This document shows, piece after piece, positions 1 to 5,477 of a stretch of 5,477 nt of DNA (position 1 is its first letter; each line of letters opens with the position of its first letter). Below the pieces are notes generated by a model. The model saw only the letters and a list, made by a program, of their open reading frames with translations, did not search any database and was not told the DNA's origin. Both the position numbers and the translations under genes were made by a program. The stretch comes from Spirochaetaceae bacterium (GTDB taxonomy: Bacteria; Spirochaetota; Spirochaetia; SZUA-6; Bin103), in contig JAPPKD010000015.1 of assembly GCA_028820215.1 (NCBI GenBank), forward strand, positions 1 to 5,477. Reading direction: 5' to 3'.

Positions 1-1
1 C

Positions 2-679
2 CTGGACACCGACCGCACCCAGACGCTGCCGTTCAAGACGCTGGCAAGCTACATCCGGAACGGCATCATCATCACCGGCTCGGTAACGGTGCTGGCCGGA
101 GTATTTGCGATACTGGCGGGTTACAGCTTTTCCCGATTCGAGTTTCCCGGCAAGAAGGTATTGCTTATCTCCATTTTGAACACGCAGATGTTCCCCTACA
201 TTGCGATCATCGTGCCCATCTACATGGTGTATCGGACGCTTGGGCTGGTGAACACGCACCTCGGTCTAATCCTGGCCGAAATGGGGTTGGTGCTGCCGTT
301 TTCGATCTGGATGATGAAGGGATTCTGCGATACCGTGGACCGCGACCTGGAGGACGCGGCGTTTATCGAAGGCGCCACCAGTTTCCGAGTGATCTGGAGC
401 ATCGTAGTGCCGTTGATCGGGCCGGGCATCGCCGCCGTCTCCATCTTCTGCTTCCTGGCATCCTGGAATCACATGTTGTACGTGTTGCTGCTCGCCACCG
501 ACAACAGCACGATTACGGTTCCGTATGGAATCATGACCAGCTACGCCGGGGTATTCCAGTATACGTACGGGCTGCTGGCGGCCGGCATCGTGTTCACCAC
601 CGCACCCATCGTGATGCTCTTCCTGTGGCTGCAGAAATACTATGTCTCCGGAATCACGGCTGGCGCGATCAAGGGCTGA
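2..679 (+). CDS. Carbohydrate ABC transporter permease, MalG/UgpE type (CUT1 family), 5'-truncated by window edge
   Basis: Inner-membrane permease subunit of a binding-protein-dependent sugar importer. It would pair with a second permease (MalF-like), a solute-binding protein and an ATPase, none of which is in this window. The frame is open from base 2 and gives 225 residues. MalG-like proteins are usually about 270-280 aa, so roughly the first 50 residues lie to the left, and the internal GTG at 89 is not the real start. About five hydrophobic segments are visible (approximate window residues 20-42, 52-76, 83-105, 142-165, 185-208). Between the third and fourth lies the cytoplasmic EAA loop that docks on the ATPase, starting EDAAFIEGA at residue 117 and ending in IVVPL. 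The C-terminus YYVSGITAGAIKG is the characteristic family ending. The substrate cannot be told. GC is about 56% over seven sampled lines, below the genes to the right; hydrophobic codons may explain part of this. Confidence 0.95.
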   Translation: MDTDRTQTLPFKTLASYIRNGIIITGSVTVLAGVFAILAGYSFSRFEFPGKKVLLISILNTQMFPYIAIIVPIYMVYRTLGLVNTHLGLILAEMGLVLPFSIWMMKGFCDTVDRDLEDAAFIEGATSFRVIWSIVVPLIGPGIAAVSIFCFLASWNHMLYVLLLATDNSTITVPYGIMTSYAGVFQYTYGLLAAGIVFTTAPIVMLFLWLQKYYVSGITAGAIKG

Positions 680-945
680 GCGGCGCGTGGCAAGCACGGG
701 CACATGACGGCGCGCTGCAGGCGGGCAGCCCGTGCTGGAACCCGGCGCCGCATGGCGAACGGTGAGGCGTCCGGCCGGCAAGGCGCAACGACCAAGGAGC
801 ATGTCCGGGCGCAGCAGGTTGTCGGGTTACGAAAGGCTCCTGCGCGTAGGTGGGGATGGGCCGAAAGCGGGGTCCATTGGACGCGGTTTCGGGGCGATAT
901 GTGAGCAAGGAGCAACGCCGCCGGACGGGATGCATCGGCGCTCGA
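680..945. other. Intergenic region without a convincing gene
   Basis: This 266-nt gap separates the permease stop from the chosen haloperoxidase start. Short open frames exist on both strands, but their translations are rich in Arg, Ala, Gly and Pro with no recognisable domain, as expected of random GC-rich DNA. I see no clear -35/-10 pair. The haloperoxidase frame runs back to the stop codon at 847-849, with alternative GTG starts at 850 and 901. An AAGGAG at 907-912 resembles a Shine-Dalgarno sequence but is 33 nt from the ATG at 946, with no in-frame start at normal spacing. The only clear structure is the stem-loop at 693-736. Confidence 0.6.
693..736 (+). other. Inverted repeat (possible stem-loop) after the permease gene
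   Basis: A perfect 9-bp inverted repeat, AGCACGGGC (693-701) and GCCCGTGCT (728-736), begins 14 nt after the permease stop codon, with a 26-nt loop. The loop contains a further weak pairing, CGC 711-713 with GCG 721-723, around a CTGCAG palindrome. No T-run follows, so it is not a standard intrinsic terminator. It could protect the 3' end of the sugar-transport mRNA, weaken read-through into the haloperoxidase gene, or be chance in GC-rich DNA. Confidence 0.3.
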
Positions 946-2982
946 ATGCAGCCGGTTCGCCACGGGATACGGGCCGCCCAGGCTGCCGCCGCGGCAGCAC
1001 TGCTCGCAGCAGCCGTCAGTGTCCAGGCGCAACAACAGGCCTCTGCCGGGGCCGCGTCAACGCAGGCACTCGCGCCCGAGGCGCCGCCGAGCCAGGACTC
1101 CTCAGCCGCGGACCACGGCTCGCATTCGGTCGCGCGCCTGTGGAACGAGGCGCTGCTGGACGCGATCCGCAACGACTATGCGCGCCCGACGGTGCATGCG
1201 CGCAACCTGTTTCACACCGCGATTGCCATGTACGACGCCTGGGCGGCGTTCGACGACACGGCGACCCCCTACCTGCTTGGCGGTGTGGTGGGCGGGTTCT
1301 CCTGTCCCTTCGGCGGCATGGATACGCCGGGTGAAGTGCGTGAGGCGCGGGAAGAGGCGATCAGCTACGCCATGTACCGAATCATCCGGGAACGGTTCCG
1401 GGTGTCGCCGGGAGCGCGCAAGACACTAGCCAACATCAACGCCCTGCTCGCTGCACAGGGCCACGACCGGTCATTTACTTCTACTGACCATGCCACCGGC
1501 TCGGCGGCCGCCCTGGGCAACCACATCGCCCGGTGCCTGCTCGAGTTCGGCCTTCAGGACGGTGCCAACGAGTGGGACAGCTATGCGAACCGCTACTACC
1601 GGCCGGTCAACCCGCCGTTGAATCTGCTGGAACCGGGCAACCCGGCGCTGGTCGACCCCAACCGCTGGCAGCCGCTGACCCTGGAGGTGTACATCGACCA
1701 GGCGGGCAATGAGTTCCCCGGCGCCACCCCGCCGTTCATCAGCCCCGAGTGGGGCGAGGTGATCCCGTTCGCGCTCTCCGAGGCCGACCTCACCATCCGT
1801 GAGCGGGACGGCTACCGCTACCGGGTGTACCACGACCCCGGCGCCCCGCCCTCCCTGGACCCCGGCGGCCGCTACCGGCAGTCCGCCGCCTACCAGTGGG
1901 GCTTCGTGCTGGTCTCGATCTGGTCTTCCCACCTCGATCCGGCGGACGGCGTGCTGTGGGACATCTCACCGGCGTCGATCGGCAACGTCCCGCAGTTGCC
2001 GCGCACCATCGAGGCCTACCCGGCTTTTTACGACATGTTCGAAGGCGGCGATCCCGGCAAGGGGCACGAGGTGAATCCGCGCACCGGCCTTCCGTACGCG
2101 CCGCAGTGGGTTCCGCGGGCCGATTATGCCCGGGTGCTGGCAGAATTCTGGGCCGACGGCCCCGACTCGGAGACGCCGCCCGGCCACTGGTTCACCATCC
2201 TGAACTACGTCAACGATCACCCTGCCCTGGAGCGGCGCTACCGGGGCCGGGGCCCGGAGCTCGACGGCCTGGAGTGGGACGTGAAGACCTACTTCGCGCT
2301 GGGAGGCGCCGTCCACGACGCCGCCATAGCCGCCTGGGGCCTCAAGGGATGGTACGACTACATTCGTCCCATATCCGCCATCCGCGGCATGGCGGAGCGC
2401 GGCCAGAGTTCGGACCCCGCGCTGCCACGCTACGACCAGGCCGGGATCCCCCTGGTGGAGGGCTATGTCGAACTGGTCGAAGCGGGCGACGCACTGGCCG
2501 GCGCGCAGGGGGACCACGTCGGCAAGGTGAAGCTGTATGCCTGGCGCGGCCCGGCCTACATCGAGCGGCCCGAATCCGACGTCGCGGGGGTGGGCTGGAT
2601 CCTGGCCGAGAACTGGTGGCCCTACCAGCGGCCGTCGTTCGTCACGCCGCCGTTCGCCGGCTACGTGTCGGGCCACTCGACCTACTCCCGCGCCGGCGCC
2701 GAGGTGCTGACCCTGGTGACCGGGGACGCGTTCTTCCCCGGCGGCATCGGGGAGTTCCCGGCGGGGAAGAACGAGTTCCTGGTGTTCGAGGATGGCCCGA
2801 GCGTCGACCTGACGCTGCAGTGGGCCACCTACCGGGACGCCGCCGACCAGTGCAGCCTGTCGCGCATCTGGGGCGGCATCCACCCTCCCGCCGACGACAT
2901 CCCCGGCCGCCTGATCGGCGAGCAGGTGGGCATCGCCGCCTTCCACCTCGCCGAACGCTATTTCTTTGGCCAGGTCGAGTGA
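946..2982 (+). CDS. Exported vanadium-dependent haloperoxidase-like protein (PAP2 superfamily)
   Basis: Members of this family bind vanadate and use hydrogen peroxide to oxidise halides; relatives are acid phosphatases. The ATG at 946 gives 678 aa and starts directly at a Sec-type signal peptide: basic MQPVRHGIR, an Ala/Leu core at residues 10-23, and a likely cut after VQA at 28. GTG starts at 850 or 901 would add an unconvincing Arg-rich leader. The N-terminal helical part shows family-like WNEALLDAIR (from W66) and MYDAW (Y96); FWADGPDSETPPGHW precedes the active site. The three PAP2/haloperoxidase motifs are complete: K467-x6-R474-P475; S575-G576-H577 (VSGH instead of PSGH); and S639-R640-x5-H646-x3-D650. 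By analogy with fungal chloroperoxidase, H577 is the acid-base histidine and H646 binds vanadium. Halide choice, or phosphatase activity instead, cannot be read from sequence. It converges on a broken CRTAC1-type gene. Confidence 0.92.
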   Translation: MQPVRHGIRAAQAAAAAALLAAAVSVQAQQQASAGAASTQALAPEAPPSQDSSAADHGSHSVARLWNEALLDAIRNDYARPTVHARNLFHTAIAMYDAWAAFDDTATPYLLGGVVGGFSCPFGGMDTPGEVREAREEAISYAMYRIIRERFRVSPGARKTLANINALLAAQGHDRSFTSTDHATGSAAALGNHIARCLLEFGLQDGANEWDSYANRYYRPVNPPLNLLEPGNPALVDPNRWQPLTLEVYIDQAGNEFPGATPPFISPEWGEVIPFALSEADLTIRERDGYRYRVYHDPGAPPSLDPGGRYRQSAAYQWGFVLVSIWSSHLDPADGVLWDISPASIGNVPQLPRTIEAYPAFYDMFEGGDPGKGHEVNPRTGLPYAPQWVPRADYARVLAEFWADGPDSETPPGHWFTILNYVNDHPALERRYRGRGPELDGLEWDVKTYFALGGAVHDAAIAAWGLKGWYDYIRPISAIRGMAERGQSSDPALPRYDQAGIPLVEGYVELVEAGDALAGAQGDHVGKVKLYAWRGPAYIERPESDVAGVGWILAENWWPYQRPSFVTPPFAGYVSGHSTYSRAGAEVLTLVTGDAFFPGGIGEFPAGKNEFLVFEDGPSVDLTLQWATYRDAADQCSLSRIWGGIHPPADDIPGRLIGEQVGIAAFHLAERYFFGQVE

Positions 2983-2986
2983 GGGG

Positions 2987-3792
2987 TCAGGCGGCGGGTT
3001 GCGAAGCGGCCACCGGGCGCCGAATTTCGAGCAACGAACCGATGGGAGGATCATCAGTGTGCGACGTGGCGCCATCGGGCCAGGTCACCTCCAGGCGCTG
3101 CACGCCGGCGGCGTCGCCCAAGCCGAAGTGAACACGAGCCGGCAGGCTGGACAGGTACCCGCTGCTGGCGCGCATCTCGCGCACGTAGCTGCCGTCATTC
3201 GTATAAAGCCGTAGCTGAGCACCGATCGCGCGGCTGTTGAGCGAGCCTTCCCAGTGCAGCTCCACTTCCAGCGCGGCGCCGCCACACACCCGGTTCTCGA
3301 ACAGCACCGACGGCTCCGCGAAGTTGTTGACCACGATGTCCAGGTCGCGGGCGGTTGCCGGCATGGGTAAACACCAGGTCGAGCCGGCCATCGCCGTCCA
3401 CGTCCACCGCGTTGACCGCGCGGCTGCCGTCGATGTCCAGCGTCTCCTTCCGAAACACCAGGCCGCCCTGGTTCCAGAACACGGACGGCGGCGCGTGCAT
3501 GCCCGCCAGGACGATGTCGATGCGGTTGTCATCGTCGAGATCGGCCAGCGCCACACCCGCCCCATTGGCCACGAAGAAGACCAACTCTTCCTGGTTGCTG
3601 CGGGTGATGTGGGGCAGCGGATGCGCCACGAACGCCCCCGTGCAGGCGCCCGCGCTCGGCGCAAACGGCTGCGCCGCAACCTCCACCGGCACCACCGGCG
3701 TTTGCGCATACGCGCCGGCACACCCCGGCCAGCAACGCCGCCGCCCGACCGACCACTGCGACGACCCGCTTGCAGAATCCCTCGGAAGACAC
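2987..3792 (-). pseudogene. Broken CRTAC1-type lipoprotein: FG-GAP/VCBS repeats plus ASPIC/UnbV domain
   Basis: Three consecutive pieces lie in three reading frames. Piece 1 (3792 to about 3724) starts at GTG and encodes a basic, hydrophobic leader ending ALLAG. Piece 2 (about 3722 to 3351) continues CAGAYAQ, then HPLPHIT and two FG-GAP/VCBS calcium-loop repeats, DLDDDNRID and DVDGDGRLD. Piece 3 (about 3349 to 2987) resumes at DLDIVVNNF and carries the ASPIC/UnbV domain: NSRAIGAQ, VREMRASSGYLSS, VHFGLGDA, LEVTWPDG. Skipping one base at each junction restores a single 267-residue frame. The first repair creates a lipobox, LLAGC, predicting a lipid-anchored exported protein. Intact bacterial relatives are commonly above 500 aa, and the second junction jumps from one repeat into the last, so internal repeats were probably lost too. 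Family members are predicted extracellular beta-propeller proteins, mostly without an assigned reaction. The start follows the ATPase stop by 12 nt with no good ribosome site. Sequencing or assembly error remains possible. Confidence 0.85.
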
Positions 3793-3804
3793 GTGGGACC
3801 GGTG

Positions 3805-5385
3805 CTACATTCCCCACACTTCGATGGCGAAGCCGGCGGCGGACTCGCGGCGGTGGAACAGCTTGTCCTCCCAGCGCCGGCCCTCGGTGCGGTCGAAGAT
3901 CACCAGGTGGCCCGCCTCCCCGCCGCAGCGATCCAGGTAGGCCGCCGTCTGCTCCAGCCCCTGCCGGATGGTGTGTTCCAGGCTCCGGTGCAGGAGCTTG
4001 CACTCGACCACGAAGCGGCGCTCGCGCCCGCCGTGCGGCCACACGATCAGCAGGTCGGTGCGGCCCCGGCCGAGGCCGTACTCGCGTTCGATGCGCCCGC
4101 CGCCGTTCACGACGCGCTGCAGGTACGCCTGCAGGAGTAGCTGCGGCCCCGCCTCCCGGTAGCTGAACCGCTCCACCCAGTGCTCGGAGTGCTCGCGGAA
4201 GAACGCCTGGAACGCCGCCAGCAGCTTGTCCACCAGCAGGCCGCCGTCGGCGGCCACGTACCAGGCGGTCTCCTGCGCCAGCTCCTCCTGCACCACCCAG
4301 GTGAGCTCGCGCGGCACTACCTCCGCGTAGAGGGGGTTGGCGATCCGGATCGGCGCCTGCTGCGCCACCAGGCCGAGGTCGCGGGCGTATTCCAGGTCGC
4401 GGTCCGTGAACCGGCGCTGTTCCCCGCCGCTCAGCAGCGGCTCCACCACGCGGCGCACGCGCTCTTCCTTGAGCTTGTCGGCCAACTGGTCCAGGTGGGT
4501 CTCGCGGCGCATGATGAGTTGCTCCTGGGCATCGCGCACCGCGGCCGCGCCGATCGGCCGGGTACGGTCGCGGCCACGCTCGGCGCGGAAGCAGGTCTCG
4601 TCCGCGAGCGCGTTTACCAGCCAGGGCTGCCCCAGGGTCCGCGTCCAGATGGCCTCCTGCGCATCGTCGGTAAACGCCTGTCCGGTCTCCCGGGTATGCT
4701 GCGCCAGCAGCGCCTGCATCTCGTCCCGCGATAAGTCGCCCAGCCGCAGCGAACGCGCCTTGATGTTGAACGCGCTGCCGCCGGTGACCACGGCGTTCGC
4801 GGCGCTGGACCGGATCCGGTAGTCGCGCACGTCGCGCACTCCGCACAGCACGACACTGTGCGGGAAACCGTCGGGGTGCAGGTCGTAGCCGGAGCGCAAC
4901 TGGCGCAGGACCGAGATCAGCGTATCGCCCACCAGGGTGTCGATCTCGTCGATCAGCAGCACCAGGGGACGCGGATCGGCCACCGTCCAGCGTACCAGCA
5001 ACTCCTTGAGCGCTCCATGGGCGCCAACCCGGTTCAGGATGTCGGGCCAGATCTCGTCGGGTGTCGGATCCTGCAATACCAGCCGCGCGCGCAATGCCAG
5101 TTCGGCGAGGATGGTCCGCATCGCACTTGCAACGTCTTCACGCGCCGCCTGCCCGGCTTCCACGTTGATGTACAGGCAGCGGTAGTCGCCCTCGGTACCG
5201 CCGTTGAGCAGGTTCTGCAGCGCCAGCAAAGCGGAGGTCTTGCCCGTCTGCCGCGGGGCGTGCAGCACGAAGTAGCGCGCCGTGCGGACCAGGCCGAGCA
5301 CCTCGTCGAGGTTCAGGCGGCTCAGCGGCGGCACGGCATAGTGCCGTTCCTGTTGCACCGGACCGGTGGTGTTGAAGAACCGCAC
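3805..5385 (-). CDS. AAA-type ATPase fused to C-terminal PD-(D/E)XK nuclease-like domain
   Basis: Predicted cytoplasmic ATP-binding protein of 526 aa. I chose the GTG at 5383-5385 because it gives the N-terminus (M)RFFNTTGPV, which resembles the start of related ATPases; a TTG at 5401-5403 would add six residues. Neither has a strong ribosome site. In the numbering from GTG, the P-loop is APRQTGKTS at residues 43-51 (K49, T50), and Walker B is LVLLIDEID ending near 149 (D146, E147). A possible sensor strand, SVVLCGVRDVRDYR, follows at 177-190. A helical or winged-helix-like middle (about 215-365) leads to a nuclease-like fold at about 385-500: GRTD with D444, VVECK with E461 and K463, and QTAAY with Q479 and Y483. 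This D...ExK...QxxxY set suggests an active RecB-type nuclease core. No signal peptide or membrane segment is seen. The substrate and role are unknown; ATP-driven nucleic-acid processing or defence is only an inference. Confidence 0.88.
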   Translation of the reverse strand: MRFFNTTGPVQQERHYAVPPLSRLNLDEVLGLVRTARYFVLHAPRQTGKTSALLALQNLLNGGTEGDYRCLYINVEAGQAAREDVASAMRTILAELALRARLVLQDPTPDEIWPDILNRVGAHGALKELLVRWTVADPRPLVLLIDEIDTLVGDTLISVLRQLRSGYDLHPDGFPHSVVLCGVRDVRDYRIRSSAANAVVTGGSAFNIKARSLRLGDLSRDEMQALLAQHTRETGQAFTDDAQEAIWTRTLGQPWLVNALADETCFRAERGRDRTRPIGAAAVRDAQEQLIMRRETHLDQLADKLKEERVRRVVEPLLSGGEQRRFTDRDLEYARDLGLVAQQAPIRIANPLYAEVVPRELTWVVQEELAQETAWYVAADGGLLVDKLLAAFQAFFREHSEHWVERFSYREAGPQLLLQAYLQRVVNGGGRIEREYGLGRGRTDLLIVWPHGGRERRFVVECKLLHRSLEHTIRQGLEQTAAYLDRCGGEAGHLVIFDRTEGRRWEDKLFHRRESAAGFAIEVWGM

Positions 5386-5477
5386 GCCGCCAGTATGCCA
5401 CAACCGAGCTGCGGCGGATACGCTCCGGCGTGTCGTCGCCGAGCGTCAGGCTCGCCCTGAGCAGGGTCGGCTACTCC
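5386..5477. other. Upstream flank of the ATPase gene; no gene identified
   Basis: These 92 bases precede the ATPase start and run to the window edge. I see no clear -35/-10 promoter pair in the minus direction. A plus-strand frame starting at GTG 5430 is open to the edge but only 16 codons long, so a divergent gene can be neither supported nor excluded. Two small abutting inverted repeats occupy 5440-5466. Confidence 0.5.
5440..5466. repeat. Two abutting short inverted repeats
   Basis: CGAGC (5440-5444) and GCTCG (5450-5454) flank GTCAG. Directly after them, CCCTG (5455-5459) and CAGGG (5462-5466) flank AG. Each arm is only 5 bp and the second loop is too small to fold well, so an operator-like dyad is as likely as a hairpin. 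It lies 55-81 nt upstream of the ATPase start, where a regulatory site could sit, but chance is a serious alternative in DNA this GC-rich. Confidence 0.25.

Noticed and set aside
89..679. Permease starting at GTG 89
   Set aside because: The frame is open to the left edge, and the upstream residues match the family; 89 lies inside the first visible membrane segment.
850..945. N-terminal extension of the haloperoxidase from GTG 850 or GTG 901
   Set aside because: The added 32 or 15 residues are Arg/Gly-rich and would push the signal peptide inward. The ATG at 946 begins exactly at a normal signal peptide, though its ribosome site is also weak.
669..1172. Minus-strand open frame across the gap and the haloperoxidase 5' end
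   Set aside because: Ala/Arg-rich low-complexity translation, overlapping a clear signal-peptide-coding region on the other strand.
1966..3075. A 369-codon minus-strand open frame opposite the haloperoxidase
   Set aside because: It is antisense to a gene with complete catalytic motifs and shows no motif of its own.
1896..3131. A 411-codon plus-strand open frame inside the haloperoxidase region
   Set aside because: It overlaps the real frame, and its Arg/Gly/Pro-rich translation has no domain; long shadow frames are expected at this GC content.
3237..4166. Plus-strand open frames opposite the CRTAC1 remnant and the ATPase end
   Set aside because: Arg/Pro-rich antisense translations with no recognisable features.
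2987..4846. A 619-codon minus-strand open frame
   Set aside because: Only its last part (about 3349 to 2987) is meaningful, as the ASPIC/UnbV piece. The rest is an out-of-frame shadow of the ATPase gene, rich in Arg, Gly and Ala.
5430..5477. Possible start of a divergent plus-strand gene at GTG 5430
   Set aside because: Only 16 codons are visible, with no ribosome site and no recognisable sequence.

Overview
This is a GC-rich bacterial window holding four protein-coding loci and no recognisable RNA gene, CRISPR array or insertion sequence. The sequence alone does not fix the phylum. A CUT1-type sugar-transporter permease, a secreted vanadium haloperoxidase-like enzyme, an ASPIC/UnbV protein and an ATPase-nuclease together would suit a free-living or host-associated environmental heterotroph, perhaps a marine or sponge-type lineage, but that is only a guess.

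Layout, left to right. (1) Positions 2-679 (+) are the 3' three quarters of a MalG-type carbohydrate ABC permease whose start lies off the left edge. (2) Positions 680-945 hold no convincing gene, only a stem-loop just after the permease stop. (3) Positions 946-2982 (+) encode a 678-aa exported protein of the vanadium-dependent haloperoxidase/PAP2 superfamily with the vanadate-binding residues complete. (4) Positions 2987-3792 (-) are a broken CRTAC1-type gene: lipoprotein signal, two FG-GAP/VCBS calcium-binding repeats, and ASPIC/UnbV domain. Its pieces lie in three successive reading frames, and the middle of the repeat domain appears to be missing. (5) Positions 3805-5385 (-) encode an intact 526-aa fusion of a P-loop AAA ATPase with a C-terminal PD-(D/E)XK nuclease-like domain. 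(6) The last 92 bases contain the ATPase upstream region and two small abutting inverted repeats.

How they relate. The ATPase-nuclease gene and the broken CRTAC1 gene run in the same direction with 12 nt between them and could share a transcript. The haloperoxidase converges on them, with only 4 nt between the two stop codons. The haloperoxidase and the CRTAC1-type protein are both predicted to be exported, so a former shared role outside the cytoplasm is possible. The ATPase-nuclease would be cytoplasmic and shows no evident link to that role. The permease belongs to a sugar-uptake operon extending left of the window and has a visibly lower GC content than the genes to its right. The most notable points are the decay of the CRTAC1-type gene beside an intact haloperoxidase and the stand-alone ATPase-nuclease fusion. 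I found no clear new multi-gene system.
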